Assembly: GCA_902727895.1 (NCBI GenBank)
Contig: CACVAP010000030.1
Span: forward strand, 1-41,484
DNA: 41,484 nucleotides
DNA from: an uncultured Sulfurovum sp.
GTDB lineage: Bacteria; Campylobacterota; Campylobacteria; Campylobacterales; Sulfurovaceae
Direction: 5' to 3'
The position numbers were made by a program, and so were the translations under genes. Under the pieces are notes generated by a model that did no database searches, was not told where the DNA came from, and worked only from the letters and a program-made list of their open reading frames with translations. Below are positions 26,419 to 34,591 of this stretch, in pieces. Every line of letters begins with the position of its first letter. Within the stretch, counting starts at the first letter, position 1.

Positions 26419-27685
26419 ATTTTTCTAATATATCTAATAACTCTACTTGATTAATTGGCTTCGTTAAAACATCATTCATTCCAACATCTAAAAACTCTTC
26501 TTTTTCAGTTTTTAAAGCACTTGCTGACAATGCAACAATGGGAATATCTTTATCAAATTTTCGTATTTCTATGGTTGCATCTTTACCTGAAAGTTTTGGC
26601 ATTTGATTGTCCATCAATACTAAGTTATAAGTCTCATTTTTTACTGCTTCAATGGCTAAAAGACCATTTTCAACAACATCAAAAGGAACAGAAAACTGTT
26701 CTAAAAGTAACGATATCAGTAAAATATTAACTTCATTGTCTTCTGCAACTAAAATTTTACCCTCAAAGTTTTCAATACCAGTCTTCTCTACTTTAACAAC
26801 CTTCTTTGTTTCTTCAACAATTTTTAGAGGAATTTGGAAACCAAAAACACTTCCTTTCCCATGTATACTTTTAAAGACAATTTTCCCTGACATTAGTTCA
26901 ATCAATTGTTTAGAAATAGATAGACCTAAACCTGTACCACCATATTCACGCGTAACCGTTCGGTCTTCTTGTTCAAAACTATTAAAGATTTTACCTTGAG
27001 CTGACTCTTTAATTCCAATCCCTGTGTCAACAATTTTTACAATTAATTCACCTGTAGCATGAGCATAAGAAGCTTTAATGCTTACCGTACCTCTTTTAGG
27101 AGTAAACTTTAAAGCATTCGAAACAAAATTCGAAACAATTTGCATAATTCGGATGTCATCAACTAGCAATGCTTTTGGAAAGTCTTTAGAGAAAGTAATG
27201 AAAAAATCAATATCTTTTTCTTTGGCTAAATTGGCAAATAGCGAATAGCCATGTTCAAGCTTTTCTTTTAAATTTACTTCAATATGAGAAATTTTAAATT
27301 GTCCACTTTGTAGTTTTGAAAAGTCTAAAATGTCATTAATTATTTTTAAAAGGCTTTCACTGCTGTCATGTATAATATTTAAATAATTTGCAAAAGCTAT
27401 CTCTTCATATTCTGTAGATTTCATAATCTCTACAAAACCCATAATTGCATTTAGTGGTGTACGTATTTCATGTGACATATTTGAGACAAAATCATCTTTA
27501 GTTTTCATCGCTATATTTGCATTTTTAAGTGCTGTTGTTAACTTTTCAGTACGTTCTGTTACTAACTTTTCTAGGTTTTGATTAATCTCATAAAGCTCAC
27601 TACTTTTTTCTTCTAAGAGCCGTTCTGACTCTTTTCTTGCGTTTCGTTCACGATTAACAATTCGCTTAATTCGTTCATCATCCAT
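26405..27685 (-). CDS. Soluble hybrid histidine kinase linked to H-NOX (HnoK-like), 3' end rewritten by IS
   Basis: The 426-aa protein has no sensor domain of its own, only an N-terminal coiled coil (about 1-65). It then has HisKA (MSHEIRTPLNA), HATPase (NFVSNALKFT, DTGIGI, GGTGLGLSI) and REC (VAEDNEVN, Asp in LVLMDNQMPKLSG, Lys in TKPIN). It starts 18 bp after the H-NOX gene, the classic arrangement in which H-NOX controls an orphan kinase. Its final residues PNC and the stop are encoded by the IS inverted repeat. Removing the element and one duplication gives an ending in EKYK and a TAA, so the receiver domain is essentially intact. Confidence 0.92.
   Translation of the reverse strand: MDDERIKRIVNRERNARKESERLLEEKSSELYEINQNLEKLVTERTEKLTTALKNANIAMKTKDDFVSNMSHEIRTPLNAIMGFVEIMKSTEYEEIAFANYLNIIHDSSESLLKIINDILDFSKLQSGQFKISHIEVNLKEKLEHGYSLFANLAKEKDIDFFITFSKDFPKALLVDDIRIMQIVSNFVSNALKFTPKRGTVSIKASYAHATGELIVKIVDTGIGIKESAQGKIFNSFEQEDRTVTREYGGTGLGLSISKQLIELMSGKIVFKSIHGKGSVFGFQIPLKIVEETKKVVKVEKTGIENFEGKILVAEDNEVNILLISLLLEQFSVPFDVVENGLLAIEAVKNETYNLVLMDNQMPKLSGKDATIEIRKFDKDIPIVALSASALKTEKEEFLDVGMNDVLTKPINQVELLDILEKYPNC
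26419..26427. repeat. Target-site duplication, right copy
   Basis: This is the exact copy of ATTTTTCTA at the right end of the insertion sequence. It lies inside the coding region of the kinase gene, whose last codons beyond it come from the element. Confidence 0.9.
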
Positions 27686-27703
27686 AATATATTAAACCTT
27701 TAT

Positions 27704-28234
27704 TTATATGCGTGTTACTTCAAAGAAGACACCTTTATCATCTTCTTGCCCCATCTTAATTTCTATGGGCTGTTTATAATGGTTTGAGAGCCCTTGAATT
27801 AATCCTTTTGCTAAATGGTGTAATTTTTTAGATGAAACATAGTAAAACTTAAAACTATGATCATCTTTAGAAACAATATCAAATTTAGGTAATTCAGCAT
27901 CAGGATAAAGCTTTTGAACTTCTACATGAATATAAGTTTCAACTTGCTCTAAAAAGTCTAGTACATTCTCAGTCTTTGCAAGTTCTGGATGCATTGATAA
28001 TAAACGGGTAAATAAGTATTCTCCAAATACTTCTAGTAAATCAGGAATGGGTATTTTACTGTGTTCATGTAACTTCACTACAATGTTTAAAAGTTCGGAA
28101 AAAGGATAGTTTCCAGTGGCTGAGTACGCACCATCATTTGTAAGTTCTAAGTCCATAAGAATATCATCTAAAAATTCAAACCCAAATTTTTCTTCAACCA
28201 ACTCGTATAGCTCTGTAAATATTATGCCTCTCAT
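27704..28234 (-). CDS. H-NOX heme-binding gas sensor
   Basis: The 176-aa H-NOX (HNOB) protein begins MRGIIFTELYELVEEKFGFE. The proximal heme ligand is most likely His103 in YIHVEVQKLYPDAELP. The usual YxSxR heme-propionate motif appears as Y132-V-S134-S-K136, with Lys for Arg. Bacterial H-NOX proteins bind NO and regulate partner kinases or cyclic-di-GMP enzymes, often controlling biofilm. Cotranscription with the kinase at 26405-27685 supports this. A good ribosome site (AAGGACC) precedes the ATG. Confidence 0.9.
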   Translation of the reverse strand: MRGIIFTELYELVEEKFGFEFLDDILMDLELTNDGAYSATGNYPFSELLNIVVKLHEHSKIPIPDLLEVFGEYLFTRLLSMHPELAKTENVLDFLEQVETYIHVEVQKLYPDAELPKFDIVSKDDHSFKFYYVSSKKLHHLAKGLIQGLSNHYKQPIEIKMGQEDDKGVFFEVTRI

Positions 28235-28281
28235 TGTAAGGTCCTTATATTAAAATTTATTTAATATATTATCATAATTAT

Positions 28282-28530
28282 TTAAATAAGAGTATTGAAA
28301 AGTTTGATTTTTTCTTTACGCTTCATCTTCTTTATCAAAAACTCTCTTTTACTCGCTAAACTACGGTTTTCAAGTGCTTCACGGTACACCAAACTAACAG
28401 GTCTTCTAGCACGAGTATACTTCGCCCCTTTTTGTGAATTATTGTGTTCATCTACACGGCGTTCGAGGTCAGTGGTGATTCCTGTGTACAAAGTATCATC
28501 AGAACACTGCACCATATAGACAAAATACAC
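28282..28530 (-). CDS. GIY-YIG nuclease-superfamily protein (UPF0213/YhbQ type)
   Basis: The 82-aa single GIY-YIG domain has VYMVQCSDDTLYTGITTDLERRVDEHN with the Tyr and Gly pair, the Arg in LERR, and REALENRSLASKREFLIKKM with the conserved Glu. The start is GTG. Proteins of this group are small, conserved and poorly characterised; DNA damage-related activity has been proposed. It lies 6 bp after the YcxB-like gene. Confidence 0.88.
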   Translation of the reverse strand: MYFVYMVQCSDDTLYTGITTDLERRVDEHNNSQKGAKYTRARRPVSLVYREALENRSLASKREFLIKKMKRKEKIKLFNTLI

Positions 28531-28536
28531 CTTAGT

Positions 28537-29028
28537 TTATACGGCTCTCATATTAATATGTTTTTCAATGTAATCTACAAACTCTTTAAGTTCTATAGCA
28601 TTCATAACAGACTTAGGAATGATTTTGAAATTAGCAATTCCTGTGTATAGGATCACGTATTTATCATCTTCTTTGTATTTTCTAAAAGCATCCCATGGAA
28701 TTGGCTTTTCATTGCCCCCTACACGAATTCCTTTTGCAGACACCCTTAAAGTCACTTCTTTAGACAAAGTATCACTTTGCTTATAAAGTCTTTTAGACTG
28801 ATAAGTCCCAAGCATTTTAGTCAATAACAAATAAAAAGCTATGGCAAAAAATAGACCCCCAAAGTTTCTAATTATCTCACGTGTATTCGAATAGTCTGTC
28901 ATAATAATAATCGCTGTTACAGCCATCATAATATACACGGCTATCATCAGTTTTCTAAAACCCATTTTTTGATGTAACAGTACAGCTTCTAAATACTCTT
29001 CTTGACTTAGTTTATATTTTACTTTCAT
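28537..29028 (-). CDS. YcxB-like membrane protein
   Basis: The 163-aa protein starts MKVKYKLSQEEYLEAVLLHQ, has two membrane segments in the middle (about 25-75), and a YcxB-type C-terminal domain with VSAKGIRV, PIPWDAFRKYKED and ILYTGIANFKIIPKSVM. Function is unknown for the family. I chose ATG 29028 because AAGGGAAAC lies just upstream. The longer frame to 29058 starts inside the palindromic element and has no ATG. Confidence 0.8.
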   Translation of the reverse strand: MKVKYKLSQEEYLEAVLLHQKMGFRKLMIAVYIMMAVTAIIIMTDYSNTREIIRNFGGLFFAIAFYLLLTKMLGTYQSKRLYKQSDTLSKEVTLRVSAKGIRVGGNEKPIPWDAFRKYKEDDKYVILYTGIANFKIIPKSVMNAIELKEFVDYIEKHINMRAV

Positions 29029-29043
29029 TGTTTCCCTTTTTTC

Positions 29044-29116
29044 GTCGGCTAAAGCCAACCCTACAAATCAAAAACTGAAATTGAATTTGAAAACTGTAGG
29101 GTTGGCTTTAGCCGAC
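29044..29116. repeat. REPIN-like pair of nested palindromes
   Basis: Two 22-bp arms (29044-29065, 29095-29116) are perfect inverted copies separated by 29 bp. Each arm is itself a hairpin (GTTGGCT-TT-AGCCGAC, one mismatch) carrying a GTAG tetranucleotide on its inner side. GTAG plus short palindrome is the hallmark of REP sequences moved by RAYT (TnpA-REP) transposases; no RAYT is in the window. It may also serve as a terminator for the oxidoreductase/methyltransferase pair upstream. Confidence 0.7.
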
Positions 29117-29129
29117 ATAATTCTAAATA

Positions 29130-29687
29130 CTATTTCTTTCTAGCAACCAAAGAGACTTTCATACTTTTGTCACCACAAATTCCCTCGTCCATAAACTCTT
29201 TTAATTCTATTATTTTATAGTCTTTAGAAAAATACTCTTCTAACTCACCTTGCTCTAACAGAAAAGCTCTGTTTGAGGGTACTTTTGTATTTTCATCACT
29301 GTGCATAAAAGTCTCAAAAATCAAAAGCCCACCTTCGTTTAACGCAACTGTTATTTGAGGAAAAAGTTTACGCTCTAAAAAATAAGTACAAACAATTAAA
29401 TCATAAGCATTTTCTTTTAAAGTATACGTATCAAAATCTACCATTTGAGCCTTGATATTTTCCACACCCTCTAAACTCTCTATTGCCACCTCAGAAATAT
29501 CTAAAGCATCCACTTCAAAGCCTTCTTGGGCTAGAAATCTACTGTTTCGTCCTTTTCCACAGGCAATATCTAAGGCTTTTGTACCACTTGCTTCTTTTGC
29601 ATAAACTTTAACAACTTCCACTATTTTTATGGGAGCTGGATTATTTTTATATTTTTCATCCCAACGTTTTTTATCTGCACTGCTCAT
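29130..29687 (-). CDS. SAM-dependent class I methyltransferase (TehB-like)
   Basis: The 185-aa protein carries motif I ALDIACGKGRNSRFLA, the acidic residue in VDALDIS and a later DLIVCTYFLE, with the start MSSADKKRWDEKYKNN common in TehB-like enzymes. The substrate is not evident. Its ATG overlaps the stop of the FAD oxidoreductase gene by one base (TAATG), so the two are translated together. It is not the MnmC1 type of methyltransferase. Confidence 0.85.
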   Translation of the reverse strand: MSSADKKRWDEKYKNNPAPIKIVEVVKVYAKEASGTKALDIACGKGRNSRFLAQEGFEVDALDISEVAIESLEGVENIKAQMVDFDTYTLKENAYDLIVCTYFLERKLFPQITVALNEGGLLIFETFMHSDENTKVPSNRAFLLEQGELEEYFSKDYKIIELKEFMDEGICGDKSMKVSLVARKK

Positions 29688-30811
29688 TATCGTTCCAAGT
29701 CTGGTGATTTTCTACACCATTTTAAAAAAAGTCTATCAGGATTTACCCGTTCATCTATTGCTTTTCCATCTACAATGTTATCTGCTAACATTTTTCCCAT
29801 AAAAGGAGCAAATACAAAACCACGCCCTCCAAGACCATTACAAACATAAAGGTTTTCCATACGTTTAGGTGCTTCTTTTAACCTTGCACCACGCACAAGC
29901 TTTGGATTTTCCTCTAACATCTCTGGCACATCAATCACAGAACCAACCAAAGGAAAATAATCTTTAGAACCAGCTCTCATGCCACAAAAAGTCTCTTTCA
30001 ATTTAAAGTCAGAAGTGTCAACCATGGTTGATGCCACTTCAAAAAGTCCTTCTAAAGGTTTTTCGCCACAACGCACACAGGTATTAATCTCTTTTTCATG
30101 GGTAGCCCCTATTTTTACAATGCCTTCTATGTTTGCTGAAACAGAAATCTTTTTATGAAGAGAAACATCTAAGTCTAACTCAGTCTCATAGTCGCCACGT
30201 GTTCCCCAAGTTCCTCTAACACCCATGTAACGCATGTCAAAAAATTTGTTTTCATAACCTGTTGCTAAAATGAGCTTACCTGAAGTATACTCACCTATAT
30301 TCCAAATAGCATCTTCATAATTCAAAGACTTTACATCATACTGAATATAGTCAATGTTTTCTAAAAATGCTTCACACATTTTAGGTGCATCACAAACACC
30401 AGCCTCATCAAACAAAAAGCTGTCTTGAGATTTTTTAATACCAAGCATTTTTAGTTTTTCTTCTGTTACCCATGCTCGTTTTGAAGTATCATACTTTTCA
30501 TACTCAAAAAACTGTGTGGCATCCTCTTCATCTTTAGGAATACGAATCACACCTGTCTGTGCAAAATATTTTGGAAATTTTTCAAGGTAAAAGTCTTTCG
30601 AGAATTCAAAAGCTTCATTGGTAAGAGATTGTAAAGCAGAGCCTTTTCCAATCTTAGGAGAAACAAAAGCACCAGCAGCAGCAGATCCACCTTTTTTAGC
30701 AATACCACCACGGTCAAGCACTAAAACATTTAAACCTTTTTCTTTTAAAAAGTAAGCCGAAGAACACCCTGCAATCCCTGCGCCAATCACTATGACATCA
30801 TAGTTTTTCAT
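29687..30811 (-). CDS. FAD-dependent oxidoreductase, MnmC2-like (DAO family)
   Basis: The 374-aa protein begins with the dinucleotide-binding motif VIVIGAGIAGCSSAYFL, then GGSAAAGAFVSPKIGKGSALQSL, and ends with GLGGRGFVFAPFMGKMLAD. SAAAGAFVSPK and the RAGSKDYFPLVG region match the C-terminal oxidase domain of MnmC, which removes carboxymethyl from a wobble-uridine modification of tRNA. It stands alone here rather than fused to MnmC1. A role as a general amine oxidase cannot be excluded. Confidence 0.8.
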   Translation of the reverse strand: MKNYDVIVIGAGIAGCSSAYFLKEKGLNVLVLDRGGIAKKGGSAAAGAFVSPKIGKGSALQSLTNEAFEFSKDFYLEKFPKYFAQTGVIRIPKDEEDATQFFEYEKYDTSKRAWVTEEKLKMLGIKKSQDSFLFDEAGVCDAPKMCEAFLENIDYIQYDVKSLNYEDAIWNIGEYTSGKLILATGYENKFFDMRYMGVRGTWGTRGDYETELDLDVSLHKKISVSANIEGIVKIGATHEKEINTCVRCGEKPLEGLFEVASTMVDTSDFKLKETFCGMRAGSKDYFPLVGSVIDVPEMLEENPKLVRGARLKEAPKRMENLYVCNGLGGRGFVFAPFMGKMLADNIVDGKAIDERVNPDRLFLKWCRKSPDLER

Positions 30812-30944
30812 CTTGTATTCTCCTATGGAACATCCTTGTATATGGACATAATTATAACCAACTTTCTAAGTAAAAAGAATAGCTAATGTAAATATTTAAA
30901 TAGATATATTAAGAATAAAGAATAATGTTTTATTTAAAGTTAAA

Positions 30945-30977
30945 GGTAAGTAGCTTTCAATTTGAAAACTACTTACC
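30945..30977 (-). terminator. Hairpin after msrB
   Basis: GGTAAGTAG pairs with CTACTTACC, with further inner pairing TTTCAA/TTGAAA. On the minus strand it follows the msrB stop by 17 bases and is followed by a modest T-rich run (TTTAACTTT). Confidence 0.55.
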
Positions 30978-30994
30978 AAAAGAGAATTTTACAG

Positions 30995-31357
30995 CTACTC
31001 TTTGTCTTTAAAACCTAAAGAAACAGAGTTAATACAATGACGTGTACTCGTCTCTGTTATTCCTTCACCCTTAAACACATGACCTAAATGTCCCTTACAG
31101 TTTGAACAAATAACTTCAATACGTCTACCATCTGCATCTGGTACTTCAGTAACAGACCCTTCAAAAGCCTCATCAAAACTTGGCCAACCTGTAAAGGAAT
31201 CAAATTTTGTGTCTGATGAAAAAAGTTCTGCATTACATTGACGACAAGTATAAGTCCCCTCTTCATAATGGTTCCAATATTTGCCTGCAAAAGACTTTTC
31301 AGTTCCTTTATTGAGAATGATGTTTTTCTCTTCTTCTGTTAATTCATTATATGCCAT
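30995..31357 (-). CDS. msrB: Peptide-methionine (R)-S-oxide reductase MsrB
   Basis: The 120-aa stand-alone MsrB has two Zn-binding CxxC pairs (CRQC and CSNC), the active-site region GWPSFDEAF and the catalytic Cys in RHCINSVSLGF. It reduces methionine-R-sulfoxide in proteins after oxidative damage. A ribosome site (AAAGGAAAAAAC) precedes the ATG. It stands as a single gene between hairpin 30945-30977 and the eda operon. Confidence 0.97.
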   Translation of the reverse strand: MAYNELTEEEKNIILNKGTEKSFAGKYWNHYEEGTYTCRQCNAELFSSDTKFDSFTGWPSFDEAFEGSVTEVPDADGRRIEVICSNCKGHLGHVFKGEGITETSTRHCINSVSLGFKDKE

Positions 31358-31434
31358 GTTTTTTCCTTTAGTTTTTTGTACTTTTTCGCACTATAGCATA
31401 ATATGTTAAAGGATAGATAGAGTCCCTAAAACAC

Positions 31435-32073
31435 TCAAACGCTCTTAACAGCTGCCAATGCCTCTTTTGTAAGATTTGTTATTCCTTCAAAATTTTTCGC
31501 TTTTAACATCTCATCAGGAATAATCCATGAACCTCCAACACATAAGACATTTTTTAAATTTAAAAATGCATTTAGATTAGTAAGATTCACGCCACCAGTA
31601 GGACAAAAGGAAATGCTAGGGAAAGGACCTCCAAAAGCTTTAAGTATATCAACCCCACCAGCTAAGGCTGCTGGATAAAGTTTACATCCTTCAAACCCAT
31701 TATTTTTAGCCAACATCACCTCTGAAGCTGTTGCAACACCTGGTATGAGTACTACGTCTAACTCTTTTGAAGTGAGCATTAATTCCTCACTAATCCCTGG
31801 ACTAAAAATAAAGGATGCACCATATTCAACAGCCATTTTAAAATCTCTTGCATTGAGTACCGTACCAGCACCCACATGCATCTCTGGCAAAGCATGAGCA
31901 ATGGATTCAATGGATTTTAAAGCTGCCTTTGTACGTAAAGTCACTTCCATAATATTAATGCCCCCTTCTAAAAGAGCTTTAGCAAGAGGTAGCGCATCTT
32001 CCACCTCATCTAAGGAAATTACTGGAACAATGGGTGAGAGTTGCATTAGCTCTTTAGCTGTCATCTTTAACAT
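31435..32073 (-). CDS. eda: 2-keto-3-deoxy-6-phosphogluconate aldolase
   Basis: The 212-aa KDPG aldolase has MEVTLRTKAALKSI with the catalytic Glu and FEGCKLYPAALAGG with the Schiff-base Lys. GGVNLTNLNAFL, for phosphate binding, also fits. It splits KDPG into pyruvate and glyceraldehyde 3-phosphate. It is the last gene of the zwf-pgl-edd-eda operon; its ATG overlaps the edd stop by one base. Confidence 0.97.
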   Translation of the reverse strand: MLKMTAKELMQLSPIVPVISLDEVEDALPLAKALLEGGINIMEVTLRTKAALKSIESIAHALPEMHVGAGTVLNARDFKMAVEYGASFIFSPGISEELMLTSKELDVVLIPGVATASEVMLAKNNGFEGCKLYPAALAGGVDILKAFGGPFPSISFCPTGGVNLTNLNAFLNLKNVLCVGGSWIIPDEMLKAKNFEGITNLTKEALAAVKSV

Positions 32074-33902
32074 TAGGCACGCTCCTCACCAGGGATATCA
32101 AAGACACTTGCACCCTCTTCAGCTAATCCCACATTTTGTCGTACCGTGGAAAAAAGCTCTCGACCAAAGCCATAGTAATTACTGTTTAAGGTAGGTTTCT
32201 CAAAGTCACGACGCGCTAATACTTCGTCATCTACTAAAAGACTTATCTCACCGTTTTGGGCATCAAAACGAATCATATCTCCTGTTTTCACTTTGGCTAA
32301 CAAACCACCACTTAATGCCTCTGGTGAGAAATGAATGGCAGAAGGCACTTTACCCGAAGCTCCTGACATCCGTCCATCGGTAACAATCGCCACTTTAAAC
32401 CCTTTGTCTTGTAGTACACCCAAGGCTGGCATAAGTCCATGTAACTCTGGCATACCATTGGCCTTTGGTCCTTGATAACGCACAACAGCTATAAAATCTT
32501 TCTCTAACTCACCCTTTTTAAAAGCATCTTGCAATTCTTCTTGCGATTCAAAAACAATGGCCCCAGCTTCAATGATAAACTGTTCAGGTTTTAATGCCGA
32601 AGTTTTAATAACACTGCGTCCAAGGTTCCCACTTAGTAGTTTTAACCCACCTTCACTGCTAAATGGATTTTCAATACTGGAGATAACATTTTCATCACGA
32701 GACACTTCAGCTCCTTTTTCAAAGCTCACATCCCCACAACTTGATACAGGTTCCACAATATAATTGTCTAAGCCTTTACCCACTACCGTTTCAACATCAT
32801 TGTGTACCAATCCAGCTTTTAGTAATTGAGCAATCACCACACTCATTCCTCCAGCTTCTCTAAAGTGGTTTACGTCAGCTTGACCATTAGGATACATTTT
32901 ACAAAGTAGAGGTGTCACTTTAGAGATGGCATCAAAATCATCCCAATTAATAATAATCCCAGCAGCACGTGCCATGGCTATAATGTGTAAAGTATGGTTC
33001 GTCGATCCTCCCGTTGCCATAAGTCCTACAATGGCATTTACAAAACTTTTTTCATCCACAATCTTAGCAATAGGTTTATATGTTCCTTTAAATTCCGTCA
33101 TGGTTAAAATATTTTCAGCTGCTTTCACCGTTAAGGCTTCGCGTAATGGTGTGTTGGCATTGACAAATGAACTGTTTGGTAACTGTAAACCCATCATCTC
33201 TAGAAGCATTTGATTAGAGTTTGCTGTTCCATAAAAGGTACAGGTTCCACTACTATGATAAGAAGCTGCTTCTGTACGTAATAAAGTCCCTTCAGAAACT
33301 TTCCCTTGAGCAAACTCTTGACGTACTTTTGCTTTTTCGGAATTACTAATACCTGATGCCATTGGACCAGCTGGAACAAACATAGCAGGTAGGTGACCAA
33401 AAGCTAAAGCACCAATGAGTAAACCTGGAACAATCTTGTCACAAACACCCAAGTACAATGCACCATCATAAACATTATGTGACAAAGCAATGGCTGTTCC
33501 CATGGCAATGTTGTCACGACTAAAGAGGCTTAACTCCATACCTGGTTGGGATTGCGTTACCCCATCACACATAGCAGGAACACCTCCAGCTACTTGTGCT
33601 GTCGCTCCTGAATCCACCAAAATACGTTTAATAAGTGCTGGATAAAGCTTAAAAGGTTCATGCGCTGATAACATGTCATTGTATGCTGTTACAATGGCAA
33701 TGTTCGGACTCTGCATCTCAGCCAAAGTTTCTTTCTCTTCAACCTTCATAGGTGCCATAGCATGCGCTAAGTTACTACAACCCAACTGATTTCGATTAAC
33801 CCCATTTTGTTGTGCTAATTGAATACGATCCAAATAGACTTTTCGACTTTTTTTAGAGCGTTCTATAATATTTTGAGTTACTTCTTCTATAACGGGATTC
33901 AT
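32073..33902 (-). CDS. edd: 6-phosphogluconate dehydratase
   Basis: The 609-aa IlvD/Edd family protein has [33 protein letters not shown] and [20 protein letters not shown] with cysteines expected to bind the Fe-S cluster. A C-terminal [17 protein letters not shown] follows. Length and the [12 protein letters not shown] form indicate Edd rather than IlvD. It makes KDPG from 6-phosphogluconate. Its start overlaps the pgl stop by four bases (ATGA). Confidence 0.97.
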   Translation of the reverse strand: MNPVIEEVTQNIIERSKKSRKVYLDRIQLAQQNGVNRNQLGCSNLAHAMAPMKVEEKETLAEMQSPNIAIVTAYNDMLSAHEPFKLYPALIKRILVDSGATAQVAGGVPAMCDGVTQSQPGMELSLFSRDNIAMGTAIALSHNVYDGALYLGVCDKIVPGLLIGALAFGHLPAMFVPAGPMASGISNSEKAKVRQEFAQGKVSEGTLLRTEAASYHSSGTCTFYGTANSNQMLLEMMGLQLPNSSFVNANTPLREALTVKAAENILTMTEFKGTYKPIAKIVDEKSFVNAIVGLMATGGSTNHTLHIIAMARAAGIIINWDDFDAISKVTPLLCKMYPNGQADVNHFREAGGMSVVIAQLLKAGLVHNDVETVVGKGLDNYIVEPVSSCGDVSFEKGAEVSRDENVISSIENPFSSEGGLKLLSGNLGRSVIKTSALKPEQFIIEAGAIVFESQEELQDAFKKGELEKDFIAVVRYQGPKANGMPELHGLMPALGVLQDKGFKVAIVTDGRMSGASGKVPSAIHFSPEALSGGLLAKVKTGDMIRFDAQNGEISLLVDDEVLARRDFEKPTLNSNYYGFGRELFSTVRQNVGLAEEGASVFDIPGEERA

Positions 33903-34591
33903 TTATAATACACCTCTATATTTTTGATTTTTTGATTTAGTATAGCACGAATTGGCATACTCTCTTTGTCTTCACCACTTAGGGCTTCTTCATAAACAAC
34001 TCTCTTCTCTTTACCTTCAAAATGCAAATAGATATTCTTCGCACTCAAAATGGCATTGAGTGTTAAACTCATGCGTTTATGTGCTGCTGTAGTCGGTTCA
34101 ATCGTAATGCAAAGCTCCTCACTGCTAAATGCCTCTGCTAGCCGTTCATTATTTGGAAAGAGTGATGCTGTATGAGCATCCGTACCCATCCCTAAAACCA
34201 CTACATCAAAAGGAAAAAGTTCAGCTTTCAACTTTTCAGAACAAAGCGCTTCAGCCAAGCTATTCTCTTGCTCATTATTATACATCCCAACAAATCTAGC
34301 AAAGCGTGCTTCATCTTTCATCAAAACCTCTTGCACAAGATGTGCATTACTGTCTTTATGCTCATTGTCAACCCAGCGCTCATCACAAAGACCAATGGTT
34401 ACTTTATCCCATGCTAAAGGAATCTTTCGTAATTTTTTGAAAAGAGCTTTTGGGGTACTCCCACCTGAAACCAAAAGGCTTGCCGAACCTTTGTTCTTAA
34501 TTGCCTCTTCAAGATTGCGTGCTATATTCTGACTCAAGGTCACCAATAATGTCTCTTGTTTACTAAAAAAATACTCTCTTCTACTCATCAT
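33899..34591 (-). CDS. pgl: 6-phosphogluconolactonase (DevB type)
   Basis: The ~230-aa protein contains SLLVSGGSTPKALFKKL, TIGLCDERWV and DVVVLGMGTDAHTASLFPN, the signatures of DevB-type 6-phosphogluconolactonase. It hydrolyses the lactone made by Zwf. GGAG lies about six bases upstream of ATG 34591, which I take as the start. An ATG at 34588 is equally possible, and the longer frame from 34609 has no better site. The gene overlaps the zwf 3' end by 11 bases. Confidence 0.93.
   Translation of the reverse strand: MMSRREYFFSKQETLLVTLSQNIARNLEEAIKNKGSASLLVSGGSTPKALFKKLRKIPLAWDKVTIGLCDERWVDNEHKDSNAHLVQEVLMKDEARFARFVGMYNNEQENSLAEALCSEKLKAELFPFDVVVLGMGTDAHTASLFPNNERLAEAFSSEELCITIEPTTAAHKRMSLTLNAILSAKNIYLHFEGKEKRVVYEEALSGEDKESMPIRAILNQKIKNIEVYYK

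Noticed and set aside
28537-29116. Inverted repeats at 29044-29116 as terminal repeats of an insertion sequence or CRISPR
   Set aside because: Only 29 bp lie between the arms, with no transposase or spacer series; REPIN-like structure fits better.
29130-30811. Split MnmC (MnmC1 + MnmC2)
   Set aside because: The methyltransferase is TehB-like with no MnmC1 (DUF752) features, so adjacency to the MnmC2-like gene is not a split bifunctional enzyme.
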